NCBI RefSeq assembly: GCF_026340975.1
Contig: NZ_JAPEOS010000003.1
Location: 868,001-932,000, forward strand
Direction of reading: 5' to 3'
DNA length: 64,000 bases
Source of the DNA: Streptomyces sp. NBC_01214
GTDB taxonomy: Bacteria; Actinomycetota; Actinomycetes; Streptomycetales; Streptomycetaceae
The position numbers and the translations under genes are program-made. Shown here piece after piece: positions 17,311-26,192 of the stretch (position 1 is its first letter; every line of letters begins with the position of its first letter). The notes beneath the pieces are model-generated. The model made no database searches. It was given only the letters and a program-made list of their open reading frames with translations, and was not told the DNA's origin.

Positions 17311-18579
17311 ATGTGCGAACTCCTGAACCGCATCTGGTCCCGCCCCCGAGGCGAGTGGACCCGCATCCTGCGCAGGGAGCTGCCCGTGCTGGCCGACGAG
17401 ATAGTGAAGGAGCTCCTGCACGGGACTCCCGCATTCACGGCACTCGTCGACGACTACGAGACCATCGACGACGAATCGCTCAGGCACTCGGTGGAAAACG
17501 CGCTGTGCAACTTCCTCGGCTACCGGCAACCCGATGAACGGGAGCCGAGCGGCGGCCGCCCCCGCCCCGAGCGAGCGAGCGATGACGGACATGACGGCAG
17601 ACAGGAGGAAAACCCCGGATTCACCCGGGAAGTGATACGGAAGACCGGCCTCGTGCCCGCGCAGCGCGACCGCCGCAGCACCAACGTCGCTGCCGCGAAC
17701 ACCGCCGCTGTCGCTGCCGCGAAGGCCGCCACCGTCGCTGCCGCGGACACCGCCGCGGACCGGTACGCGTCTGCCGCACCGCCCGACCGGGCCCGCGAGG
17801 AACTGTTCAAGGTGCTCACGGACGACAGGGCCGCCTCGAAGCAGTCCCTCACCGAGCTGGCCGAAGCGGCCGGCTGGCCGCTGCCACCAGCCATACGAGG
17901 CGTCGTACTGGCGACCCCCGGCGAGACGCAGCAGCTGGCGGCCGTGCTGGACAACCCTCTCGCCGGCGTCTTCGCGGGCCAGCCCTGTCTCCTGGTGCCG
18001 AGTGCGGACCCGGACACCCGCGCCGCGCTGGAACTCCCGCTGCGCGGCCGCTTCGCAGCCGTGGGCCACGCGGTTCCCCTGACGGACACTGCGTCCTCCC
18101 TGCGTTGGGCCCTGCGCCTGCTCGCCCTCACCCCGGCCCGTCCCAGCGCCGAGACCCGGCCGGTCTTCGTCGACGACCACCTCTCCACGCTGCTCCTCCT
18201 CCAGGACCAGCCGCTGGCCCATGCGTTGGCCGCCCATTGGCTGCGACCCCTGGCCGGCTTGACCCCACGCCAGAGCGAGCGGTTGGAGGTGACCCTCCTC
18301 GCCTGGTTCGAAGGCGGTGGCGCCCCGGAGGCCGCGAAGGCCTTGAGCGTGCATCCCCAGACCGTGCGGTACCGCATGCGGCAGCTGGAGAAGCTCTTCG
18401 GGCCGGGGCTGCGTGACCCCCGTACCCGTTTCGAGCTGGAGATGGCCCTGCGCAGCCGCCGGCTGATGGCGCAGGTACGGCTCCAGCACTCCCGGATGGG
18501 CCGCAGAACGGGCCGGGCCATCACGACGAACTTCCCGCCGCTCGTCGCGGAAAGGATGGCCCGGGTCAACGGCCTGTGA
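17311..18579 (+). CDS. PucR/CdaR-type transcriptional regulator
   Basis: 422 residues. The N-terminal 75 residues are helical. About residues 125-150 are an Ala-rich linker encoded by three 24-bp repeats. The central region resembles the GGDEF-like fold of CdaR regulators. The C-terminal PucR helix-turn-helix spans about 325-375: LLAWFEGGGAPEAAKALSV followed by HPQTVRYRMRQLEKLFG, the family's signature. Such proteins usually activate nitrogen, purine or secondary-metabolite genes. The gene is monocistronic and followed by a hairpin terminator. The target is unknown. Confidence 0.85.
   Translation: MCELLNRIWSRPRGEWTRILRRELPVLADEIVKELLHGTPAFTALVDDYETIDDESLRHSVENALCNFLGYRQPDEREPSGGRPRPERASDDGHDGRQEENPGFTREVIRKTGLVPAQRDRRSTNVAAANTAAVAAAKAATVAAADTAADRYASAAPPDRAREELFKVLTDDRAASKQSLTELAEAAGWPLPPAIRGVVLATPGETQQLAAVLDNPLAGVFAGQPCLLVPSADPDTRAALELPLRGRFAAVGHAVPLTDTASSLRWALRLLALTPARPSAETRPVFVDDHLSTLLLLQDQPLAHALAAHWLRPLAGLTPRQSERLEVTLLAWFEGGGAPEAAKALSVHPQTVRYRMRQLEKLFGPGLRDPRTRFELEMALRSRRLMAQVRLQHSRMGRRTGRAITTNFPPLVAERMARVNGL
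17686..17757. repeat. Three 24-bp tandem repeats encoding an Ala-rich linker
   Basis: Three copies of a unit starting GTCGCTGCCGCG, in frame inside the PucR-type gene, giving repeated VAAA-type octapeptides between the N-terminal helices and the central domain. Length variation between strains would be expected. Confidence 0.8.
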
Positions 18580-18600
18580 CCCGAGCGGCCCGGACCGGTC

Positions 18601-18625
18601 CGGCCGCCCCTTCGCGGGGCGGCCG
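18601..18625 (+). terminator. Hairpin terminator after the PucR-type gene
   Basis: Perfect 10-base stem CGGCCGCCCC / GGGGCGGCCG with a 5-base TTCGC loop, 21 bases after the stop codon. Confidence 0.8.
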
Positions 18626-19408
18626 GGCCCCGGACCCACACCCGTCTCGACCCCTCGGAACTCCTCGCCTACGGGTCTGTTCCCGGTTCCCACACACCGG
18701 TGAGAGCGACGCCGGTGGCCCGTCGGGACCGTCGGACACGATGCACGGCGAGCCGCGCAAATGCGACGGCGCCCGCACCGCGACGAACTGGCCCAGGCCT
18801 CGAACCTGAGCACGGTGTCGGGCCTCCTCCTCCTCCTCCTTCTCCTCCGACAACTCGACCGCCGCGAAGCGGCATCGGAGCCGCGCGGGCCCGGACCAGA
18901 CTGTTCTGGGGTGCCCGAAGACGGGTCTCAGCTAGTCGCCGCCGCACGGGGGAGTCGAGTCGACCTCCCGGGGGCGGCCGGTCCGGTGGCCCCCGGGGAC
19001 GGTGACGAAGACGCCGTGCCACCGCTCGCGCCGGCGCGCCGTTCGGCCTGCACCGGCGACCGGCGATCGCCGTCACCGGCCCGGCGTCCGGGGCCGGCGT
19101 CCGGCCGCACCGGGCCCGCGGCCCCACGGGCGGTGCGGAGGAGGGTGGTGCGGAAGTGGCTCGCACCCGGCAGTCGGCTCGACCCGCCCGGCGGATCGGT
19201 CCGTCACCCGAACGGGTGATCGTCGCGGTGCGGCACGCATCGGACCCGCCGGAAGATCCCCCCGGCCCGCCACCACACGGCCCCCGGGCAGACCGTGGCT
19301 CGGGTGAGGTGACCGCAGGACGGGGACGGGCGGGGCCGCCCGTTCCGGTACCCTGCCGGGGTAACCCAGCAGGTGCGGGCCGAGAGCCCGGTGGGATGGA
19401 GATCGGCC
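18626..19408. other. Intergenic region of 780 bases, no gene supported
   Basis: Contains a CTC-rich simple repeat at 18822-18850 and one 16-base match (18874-18889) to the repeat unit at 2279-2345. Frames in either direction are short and lack start signals. I see no RNA gene or decayed family here. Confidence 0.45.
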
Positions 19409-20053
19409 ATGGCCCTTCGATACGACTGCTCCACGGCTTCTGGCCGGACCGACGGGCTGAGCACGGCCGCCCGGGCGGTACGCCGGGGCGAGCTCGTGGT
19501 GCTCCCGACGGACACCGTCTACGGCATCGGCGCGGACGCCTTCAACGCGGACGCGGTGGACAGACTGCTCGGAGCCAAGGGGCGCGACCGTGCGATGCCC
19601 TCGCCGGTGCTGGTCGCCTCCCCGGACGCCCTGCACGACCTGGTCGCCGAACTCCCCAAGCAGGGGTGGGCCCTGGTGGAGGCGTTCTGGCCGGGCGGGT
19701 TGACCCTGGTCGCCCGCCACCTGCCCTCGCTGACCTGGGATCTCGGGGAGACCAACGGCACGGTCGCGGTCCGGATGCCGTCCCATCCCGTGGCGCTCGA
19801 GCTGCTCGCCGAGACCGGACCGATGGCGGTCTCCAGTGCCAACCTGACCGGCCGCCCCTCTCCGCAAGACTGCGACGCCGCACAGGACATGCTGGGCGAC
19901 TCCGTCGCCGTCTACCTCGACGGCGGGCGCACCGAAGCCGCCGTCGCCTCCTCGATCGTGGACCTCACCGGCCCGGCACCGGTCCTCAGGCGTGCCGGCG
20001 CCATCAGCGCCCACGCCCTGCGCGGAGTCGTGCCCGACCTGCTGGAGCCGTGA
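19409..20053 (+). CDS. L-threonylcarbamoyladenylate synthase family protein (TsaC/Sua5/YrdC)
   Basis: 214 residues; ATG 19409 with GGAG seven bases upstream. The YrdC fold is seen in VVLPTDTVYGIGADAF, the KGRDRAMPSPVLV lysine loop, PGGLTLVARH, TVAVRMPSHPVALELL and MAVSSANLTGRPS. Enzymes of this family make threonylcarbamoyl-AMP for the t6A37 modification of tRNA. Streptomyces genomes usually carry the main copy near the ATP synthase operon, so this solitary gene is likely a second, short YrdC-type paralogue. The carbonic anhydrase gene follows 115 bases downstream on the same strand. Confidence 0.88.
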   Translation: MALRYDCSTASGRTDGLSTAARAVRRGELVVLPTDTVYGIGADAFNADAVDRLLGAKGRDRAMPSPVLVASPDALHDLVAELPKQGWALVEAFWPGGLTLVARHLPSLTWDLGETNGTVAVRMPSHPVALELLAETGPMAVSSANLTGRPSPQDCDAAQDMLGDSVAVYLDGGRTEAAVASSIVDLTGPAPVLRRAGAISAHALRGVVPDLLEP

Positions 20054-20167
20054 CCCCGGACAGGTGGCACCGCGGACTGCCGGCACGAAGCCGGGCCGCC
20101 GCCCGCACCCCGCTCCTTCGAGGGACCCCGCAGTGTGGCGGTCCGGGCGGGGTCGTAGCCTGCGGTC

Positions 20168-20803
20168 ATGAGTACCTCGCTGTCACCGACTCCGTCCGAA
20201 GCCTTCGAGCTGCTGCTGGCCGGGAACCGGCGTTTCATCGCGGGCGCACCCGAGCACCCGAACCAGGACGCCGCCCGACGCACCGAGACCGCACCGGCTC
20301 AGAGTCCCTTCGCCGTGTTCTTCGGCTGCTCCGATTCGCGGCTGGCCGCCGAGATCATCTTCGACCGCGGGCTGGGTGACCTGTTCGTCGTCCGTACCGC
20401 GGGCCACGTCGCGGGTCCGGAGGTCCTGGGCAGCATCGAGTACGCGGTGAGCGTGCTGGAGAGCCCGCTGGTCGTCGTGCTGGGCCACGACAAGTGCGGT
20501 GCGGTCGCCGCGACCCGCGCTGCCCTGACCGACGGCGTCAGCGCGACCGGATACGTACGCGACGTCATCGAACGCGTCACCCCGAGCGTGCTGGCCGCCC
20601 GCGCCGCCGGACTCACCGACGAGGACGACATCATCGCCGAGCACATACGGCACACCGTCGACCTCCTCCTGGACCGCTCCCGCGTCCTCGCCGACCAGGT
20701 CGCTGAAGGGCGCACCGCCGTGGTGGGCCTGTCCTACCGGCTGGCCGACGGCAGCGCCCGGGTCGTCACCACCCGCGGCCTCCCGAGCGAGGTGTCGGCC
20801 TGA
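20168..20803 (+). CDS. Beta-class carbonic anhydrase
   Basis: 211 residues. The zinc ligands of beta-carbonic anhydrases are in place: FGCSDSR (Cys plus the catalytic Asp-Arg dyad) and GHDKCGAV (His and Cys). RTAGHVAGPEVLGSIEYAV links them. It interconverts carbon dioxide and bicarbonate in the cytoplasm. No signal peptide is present. It stands downstream of the TsaC-like gene; threonylcarbamoyl-AMP synthesis consumes bicarbonate, so a functional link is possible but inferred only from proximity. Confidence 0.93.
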   Translation: MSTSLSPTPSEAFELLLAGNRRFIAGAPEHPNQDAARRTETAPAQSPFAVFFGCSDSRLAAEIIFDRGLGDLFVVRTAGHVAGPEVLGSIEYAVSVLESPLVVVLGHDKCGAVAATRAALTDGVSATGYVRDVIERVTPSVLAARAAGLTDEDDIIAEHIRHTVDLLLDRSRVLADQVAEGRTAVVGLSYRLADGSARVVTTRGLPSEVSA

Positions 20804-21014
20804 CCGCCCGGTGACGGGCCGGGCACCTGTCCGGGGGTCGGTGGACGGCGCCCCTCGCGGAGACGCCGGTGGTGACGTAGTCCGGCCTCGGGACTGGTGA
20901 GCTCGCATGTTCAGGTGTCGCGTATTCGCAGCCGAGCCCGGACGAGGCTCGCGCTGAGTGATCTGCCCGCATGATGGGCGACGGCACGTGCTCAGGTTCT
21001 CTAGAGGAGCGACC

Positions 21015-21629
21015 ATGGCGTTCGAGACCGAAGCCGGATTCGGAGTCGCCGAACGGGGCGAGTGGTCCTACGCGCCGGCTGTCGGCGTCGGACCGCTTCG
21101 GTTCGGTATGACCGTCGACGAAGTGGTCGAGGCAGCTGAGGTACTCGGCCAGACGAAAGTCAGCGATTGTCCACGGGACCACGCGATCTTCTCGCCAACT
21201 TGGAAGGTCGAAGTCCACCGTCGCGGGGTCGCTCCTTCTCCGCCTGCCGTCACGGCCTATGTGAGCCAAGCCGTGGGCTTGTTCTGCATCGCTGCCGACG
21301 CCGTGCAGGGTCCCCAGATCGCATACGACGGTCTCTCGCTGGTCGGGAGGGACATGGCGGAGCTGGAGAGCAACGCAATTGCCTATGCCGAGGCGATGGA
21401 CGTGCAGTTTCGCATAACGCCCGAGGGCTACGCGGCGCCGGATGATCCCGGAATCGTCATGCGCGCGCAACGGGTCGGGGAGGTCATCCGATCGCGTCCG
21501 CTGTTCATGGTGCCGCGCGATGGCGCGAATACTGAATGGGACTCGTTGCCCTCCGAGGAGTACCACTTCAACGGCCGCCGTCCGAGGAGTACCACGCCAA
21601 CGGACATTCCATGGACCGACATGGTGTGA
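21015..21629 (+). CDS. Hypothetical protein with C-terminal frameshift from a 29-bp duplication
   Basis: 204 residues; ATG 21015 with AGGAG six bases upstream. No family is recognised, but the GVGPLRFGMTVDEV stretch resembles a group of small Streptomyces proteins of unknown role. Codon use is less GC-biased than in neighbouring genes, hinting at acquisition. Near the end the DNA segment at 21552-21574 is repeated at 21581-21603 with a 29-base offset. The second copy is therefore read in another frame, and in its own frame it gives SEEYHANGHSMDRHG. The present tail is probably a product of that duplication. Confidence 0.6.
   Translation: MAFETEAGFGVAERGEWSYAPAVGVGPLRFGMTVDEVVEAAEVLGQTKVSDCPRDHAIFSPTWKVEVHRRGVAPSPPAVTAYVSQAVGLFCIAADAVQGPQIAYDGLSLVGRDMAELESNAIAYAEAMDVQFRITPEGYAAPDDPGIVMRAQRVGEVIRSRPLFMVPRDGANTEWDSLPSEEYHFNGRRPRSTTPTDIPWTDMV
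21552..21603. repeat. Direct duplication, 23 bp with 29-bp offset
   Basis: TCCGAGGAGTACCAC starts both copies (21552 and 21581). The copies differ at two of 23 bases. The offset is not a multiple of three, so the reading frame changes. Confidence 0.85.
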
Positions 21630-21682
21630 CCCATGACGAGGGGAAGAGGAGAGTGACGGCCTGAAGCGATCACTGGCTGTGG

Positions 21683-22600
21683 TCACCCGGGGCATACCGG
21701 ATCCAGGTTCCACCGTACGTTCCTGGTCATTGACGTAGCGGGGCCGGTGCGGTGGTCGGTCAGAGCAGTGACCAGCCGGTACTGGTCGGCGATGGTGCTT
21801 CCGTCGGCGCCGTTCGCCGTTCGCCGTTCGCCTTTCACCTCGGCGTCGATCACCCGCAGTCGCGGGCCAGCGATCTGAGTGAGGTAGGAGCCGTCATTCA
21901 GCACCGTGAGGACGGGTGGGCGTCGGTAAGGGCGGCAGCGGGTCAGAAACTGACTGCCGGTGGCGGCCACCGCTTCCCGGGAATGGTTGCTGTCGAAGCC
22001 GCGGTCCGCCAGCAGCAGCATGTTGCGGTCGAGCAGTTGCAGCAGCCGTGCGGCGTAGGTGATCGCACTGGTCCGCGGCGAGCGGAAGACCGCCCCCCCC
22101 AGCACACCGCGTGTGCCGGTCTCCACGAGTGCCATCAGCATCATCGTGGGGTAGCCCGCCGGGCCCAGCCGGGACTTCAGCTTGCCGAGCCAGTTGCGGT
22201 TGCGCTCATGGTCGGGGACCTTCAACGAGCCGCACCCGTCGAAGGCGACGGTCCGCCAACTACGGTACCGGGCGCCGGGCGTGGACGGCTGCGCCAGCGG
22301 GACCGCCAGCGCCTCGAACAATGCCTTCAGCGGGGCCGCGCCGACGCGCCGCCGCAGGTCCCGCAGTGCCTTCTCCGACGGGACCGGGCTCACCAGCCCG
22401 CTCAGAGGCCGAGCGCCAGCGCGAAGTACACCCCTCCACGCGACGGCAGTATCCGAAGGCGGCACTCGGTGCGTCCCGTCTCGTCCAGCACGGCGTCCAC
22501 GAGCTCGAACGGAACCATCTGGGTCAGCTCACCCAGATGTCCCTCGGCCGAGAGGGCAGCGCGGCAGGGGAGAGCAGACCGATCTTCCAACGAGGCCTCG
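21683..22600 (-). pseudogene. Remnant of an IS4-family transposase
   Basis: The N-terminal part (MVPFELVDAVLDETGR, then LPSRGGVYFALALG) lies in one frame to about 22402. The rest continues in another frame with SEKALRDLRRRVGAAPLKAL, VAFDGCGSLKVPDHERNRNW (first catalytic Asp) and LLADRGFDSNHS (second Asp). After LVTALTDHR the expected YHERWE region with the catalytic Glu is missing and replaced by an unrelated 15-residue tail. With a frameshift and a lost C-terminus the element cannot transpose. No terminal inverted repeats could be matched. Confidence 0.8.
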
Positions 22601-22829
22601 ACTCTCGATCCGGACGGAACCCCCAGACCCTCCTTGACAGCTACCTGGCGACCTTTGACTTCGCGGCATCGACTTCGAGCGCGCGGAATCGCACGACCGT
22701 CCGATGTCCACCTGCGCCGCCCCCGCGGGCTCCTCGGCACGGTACCGAGCGTGCCGACGCCAGGCGTTTGCAAGCCGGGGGTCCGTGTGGGCCGAGCTGC
22801 CCCAACCGGTGAGCGCCGGCGCCGAACCG

Positions 22830-23190
22830 GTCGGGCACGTCCGCCTCCGGTACGCCCGCGCCTCAACCGCCCGGCAGTCCCTCGACGCGCAGCTCGACCC
22901 ACTCGCCGAGGCCGGAGTGACGCGCATCTTCGCGGAGAAGCGATGTCGGGCTGGAGTTCCGCACAGACGAACTCAAGGGCTCGCACGACCCGTCCGGAAT
23001 CGTGTTCACGGTGCTGGCCGCGACGTCGGGCATGGAGCGCGAGCACATCCGCGACCGCACCCTGGAGGACCACGAGTCCGCCCGCAAGCGTGGCAAGACG
23101 ATCGGTCGCGCGGGCGTCACCGACGAGTCGATGCTGTCCATGACCCTCCACCTGTGCGACATCGCCGGCAGGCTTCGGGCGGAGACGGCG
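22830..23190 (+). pseudogene. Remnant of a serine recombinase (resolvase/invertase)
   Basis: The front part reads RYARASTARQSLDAQLDPL with the nucleophilic Ser, then AEAGVTRIFAEK. After a frameshift near 22940 and a loss of roughly 40 residues of the catalytic core, the sequence resumes with GSHDPSGIVFTVLAATSGM, EREHIRDRTLEDHESA and RKRGKTIGRAGVTDESM. The C-terminal DNA-binding part is gone. It lies beside the IS4 remnant, consistent with an old mobile-element insertion site. Confidence 0.8.
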
Positions 23191-23308
23191 CGGCATGGTC
23201 TCACCAGGGAATCGGCCCGTCCTCGGCAAAGAAGCGCTTCTTCCCTCGCCCCGATACCAGACCGCACCCGGCGCGAAGAATGGCCTGCCCCCACCCGTCA
23301 CCGCCGGA

Positions 23309-23345
23309 TAGGACCTGTCCGGCGGATCTTGCCGGACAGGCCCTA
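23309..23345. terminator. Strong hairpin; terminator or mobile-element end
   Basis: Arms TAGGACCTGTCCGGC and GCCGGACAGGCCCTA pair over 15 bases with one mismatch around a 7-base centre. It lies 15 bases past the stop of the leftward DUF1062 gene, so it could terminate that gene. Its position beside two mobile-element remnants, and its TAG/CTA edges, also fit the inverted repeats of a small transposable element. Confidence 0.6.
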
Positions 23346-23360
23346 GGTCCCGCGGAGGGC

Positions 23361-23909
23361 TCAGCGCTTGAGCGTGAAGGTGAAGTCGCCGGAGAGCTTG
23401 CCGCTCAGCCGGACTGCCGAGACGAGTTTGCCCTCCGTGAGCAGCCTCTCGACCTCGGCCCGCGAAAGACCGCACCCTTCAGCGATCAGTCGCACCGGCC
23501 GGACAGGGATCCGCGCCGCGAAGCGGACCGAGACGTCGATCACCTCGTGGTCCAGGTGATCCGATCCGCCGGTGTCGAGTCGCCAGGCGTTGTCCCAGTC
23601 GAGGGCGATGCGATTGCGGTGCCGCACGACCGGATCCTGGAGCAGCTCGGCCGCCAGGCCAGGGTCGTTGTCGTGCATCCGGTCCAGCAGTTCAGGCCGT
23701 ATGGAGCGCACGTTTGTCCGCTCCAGGATCGTGAGTTTCGCCGTGTCCCCGCAAGCGGTGCACAGCACGAGGAGCCAGGCGTCGAGGAGCTTGTGGTTCG
23801 CGTTGACGCGGAATTTGCCGTTCGCCCGGAAACGGTCCGACGCGCACGCGGGGCAACGGCGGAGAACGGTCGGCAGGCAGGTGGGAGCGACCACCCAGGT
23901 ATTGAGCAC
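23361..23909 (-). CDS. DUF1062 family protein
   Basis: 182 residues from GTG 23909. The family features are clear: an N-terminal WVVAPTCLPTVLRRCPACAS, a second cysteine pair in VLCTACGDTAKLTILER, then NDPGLAAELLQDPVVRHRNR and RIALDWDNAWRLDT. The C-x2-C pairs suggest a zinc ribbon. The C-terminus ends in an HTH-like segment (GLSRAEVERLLTEG). The biochemical role of DUF1062 is unknown. No ribosome-binding site is obvious at this start. Confidence 0.85.
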   Translation of the reverse strand: MLNTWVVAPTCLPTVLRRCPACASDRFRANGKFRVNANHKLLDAWLLVLCTACGDTAKLTILERTNVRSIRPELLDRMHDNDPGLAAELLQDPVVRHRNRIALDWDNAWRLDTGGSDHLDHEVIDVSVRFAARIPVRPVRLIAEGCGLSRAEVERLLTEGKLVSAVRLSGKLSGDFTFTLKR

Positions 23910-24522
23910 AGAAGTACACCGGTTTCAGTGAGAAGTCCGCAGCAAAAAGCAGCGCGGCGCACAGGCGCGACGCGCGACAGATCAGCAATCGGGAGGTCTC
24001 ACAGGGTGTACAACGGTGTGTCCTTGCCTAGACGACGTGGCTCGGCAGCACGGTAGTGGCGCGAGGTGGCGATGTTCCACTGGGTTTTTGAGCGCCTCAC
24101 CGCCAGGTTCTGCTCGGCGGATCACGCCTCGAGGGCTTCCCACAACAGCACAGCTCCGACGCTTCGTTGCTGCGGCGGAGCGAAGCCGCCAACGCCCGCA
24201 TCCGGAGGCTCACCGAGGAGGAGCGGCCTCGCGTTGCACGGGCCCGCCACGAGAGCGGGCGAGCCATCCCAGGTCGGCAACGAGCGGCCCGCCTGCCCGA
24301 GCTGATCGCCACTTTGGCCCCAGAACCTCCCGGCCCGCCGCGCCGCCGATCAACCTGGCCGCCCGCCGACCCACACGGGTCCGGCTGACGCGCGAGGGAT
24401 GCGCGGTGACGCACGAGGAGTACGAGCGGTGGATGTCCCCATCCTCTACGCCCGCCGCGTCGTTGCGCCCGGACCCGACCTGACGGCCGTCCGCGCTGCG
24501 GAGGCGATCGGGCGGAGGAGGG
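23910..24522. other. Intergenic region of 610 bases, no gene supported
   Basis: Follows two mobile-element remnants and may hold further debris. One plus-strand frame around 24167-24310 reads like a charged helix (RRSEAANARIRRLTEEER) but has no plausible start signal and runs into proline-rich nonsense. I do not call a gene. Confidence 0.4.
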
Positions 24523-26061
24523 TCAGTGCGTCCTCGAAGGCGCGGGCGGGTGGGGGCGTACGTGGGCGATGACGAGGGCGACGTCGTCGGCCGCGTCGTG
24601 GTGTCGCAGTGCGGCCAGGAGCCGGTCGCAGGTCGCCTCCGGCGGGAGGCCGGGTTCGGCGAGCAGGCGCAGGAGCAGGTCGAGCCGGTCGTCCAGGTCG
24701 TCGTCGCGGGTTTCGACGAGGCCGTCGGTGTAGAGGACCAGCCGGTCCCCGGGCAGCAGGTCGAGGACGGTGTTCTCGAAGTCGGTGCGGCCGAGGCCTC
24801 CCGTGCCGAGCGGTACGCCGGCGGGGAGGGCGAGCAGGCGGGGGGCCTGCCCCGACCGGATGACGACGGGGGGCGGATGGCCGGCGAGGGCGACGCGGCA
24901 GCGGGAGCGGTGCGGGTCCCAGGTGGCGTAGACGCAGGTCGCGATGGTCCCGTCCAGTTCGGCGGTGATGTGGTCGAGGTGGCGCAGGACCCGGGCCGGG
25001 CCGAGGCCGAGGTCCGCCAAGGTACGGGTGGCCGTGCGCAGTTGTCCCATGGTGGCGGCGGCATGGACGCCGTGCCCCATGACGTCGCCGACCACGAGAG
25101 CGGTCTTGTCCCGTGGCTGGGGGATCGCGTCGAACCAGTCGCCGCCGATGCCGCTGGCCGCTGCCGCGGGCTGGTAACGGTAGGCGATCTGCAGGCCGGC
25201 GGACCGGGGCGGGGGCTGGGGGAGCAGGTGGCGCTGGAGCGTCAGGGCGGTGTCGGTGGCGTGCTGGTACCAGCGGGCGTTGTCGATGGCGATGGCGGCG
25301 CGGGTGGCCAGCTCACCGGCCAGGGTGACGCCGTCGTGGTCGAAGGGGAGCGGATTGCGGGTGCGCAGGAGGCCCAGGGCGCCGAGGACCTGGCCCCGGG
25401 CGGTCAGCGGTACGGCCAGGTAGGAGTGCGCACCCTCGTGGGCGAGGAGGTCCGCGGCGGCTGCGTCGCGCGCGATGTGCGCCAGGTCCGCGCCGGTGAC
25501 CTGCGACACCAGGACGGGACGGCCGGTGCTCACGCAGCGGGTGACCAGGCGTTCGGCCGGGTTGACCAGGACGTAGCGCAGGTCGGTGTCGAGCACCGCC
25601 AGCCCGAGCGGGGACTGCGCCACCAGGGGCACCGCCAGCGCCAGGTCGCGCTCCACGCCCCGTAGCACGGCCTCGTCGCAGGCGATCCCCAGGGCGTACA
25701 CGCCGCCGTGCTCGTCCTGTAGGCGCATGTTGCGGAACTCCACCAGGCGTGCGGACCCGTCCTTGCGCCGTACGGGGAACACGCCCGCCCACGCACCGCC
25801 ACCGGCCATGACCTTGCCGAACAGTTCGAGGACCCGGTCCACGTACTCTTCGGCGACCAGCAGTTTCGCCGCGTAGTTGCCGAGCGCCTCCTCGGCCGAC
25901 CAGCCGAACAGTTCCTGTGCCTGGGGGCTCCACAACGTGATCCGTCCGTCGGTGTCCAGGACCACCGCGGCCACGCTCAGAACGTCCAGCAGACCGCCGG
26001 GTTCGGAGGGAACCACCCTCGCCGGGCCGGGCGCGGACCGGAACGTCTCGGACATGACCAC
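24523..26061 (-). CDS. PAS/GAF-domain SpoIIE-type serine phosphatase
   Basis: 512 residues; GTG 26061 has GGAGG seven bases upstream (ATG 26055 is an alternative). Domains: PAS (about 25-130, VLDTDGRITLWSPQAQELFG), a stump of a second PAS (150-180, LDTDLRYVLVNPAERL) that runs directly into a GAF domain (185-265), then the PP2C/SpoIIE phosphatase (285-505) with GIGGDWFDAIP, GDVMGHGVHAAATMG and a closing DDVALVIA. It dephosphorylates anti-sigma-factor antagonists in related systems. Unlike the paralogue at 6307 it lacks the HATPase domain. The short second PAS suggests an internal deletion. Confidence 0.9.
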   Translation of the reverse strand: MVMSETFRSAPGPARVVPSEPGGLLDVLSVAAVVLDTDGRITLWSPQAQELFGWSAEEALGNYAAKLLVAEEYVDRVLELFGKVMAGGGAWAGVFPVRRKDGSARLVEFRNMRLQDEHGGVYALGIACDEAVLRGVERDLALAVPLVAQSPLGLAVLDTDLRYVLVNPAERLVTRCVSTGRPVLVSQVTGADLAHIARDAAAADLLAHEGAHSYLAVPLTARGQVLGALGLLRTRNPLPFDHDGVTLAGELATRAAIAIDNARWYQHATDTALTLQRHLLPQPPPRSAGLQIAYRYQPAAAASGIGGDWFDAIPQPRDKTALVVGDVMGHGVHAAATMGQLRTATRTLADLGLGPARVLRHLDHITAELDGTIATCVYATWDPHRSRCRVALAGHPPPVVIRSGQAPRLLALPAGVPLGTGGLGRTDFENTVLDLLPGDRLVLYTDGLVETRDDDLDDRLDLLLRLLAEPGLPPEATCDRLLAALRHHDAADDVALVIAHVRPHPPAPSRTH

Positions 26062-26192
26062 GACCGGACCTCCTTCACCCCCATATCACCCAGAATCGCA
26101 TCTGTCGCTCGTTTAGTCGAAGAGACAAGCATCTACCAGGTGATGCAACGAAATGCTCCTTGCGGGGGCGGGTCCCGGCCGGTGCCCGACGG

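Noticed and set aside
24167..24388. Possible small gene upstream of the phosphatase gene
   Set aside because: TTG start without a ribosome-binding site, and the translation becomes proline-rich nonsense; no family recognised.
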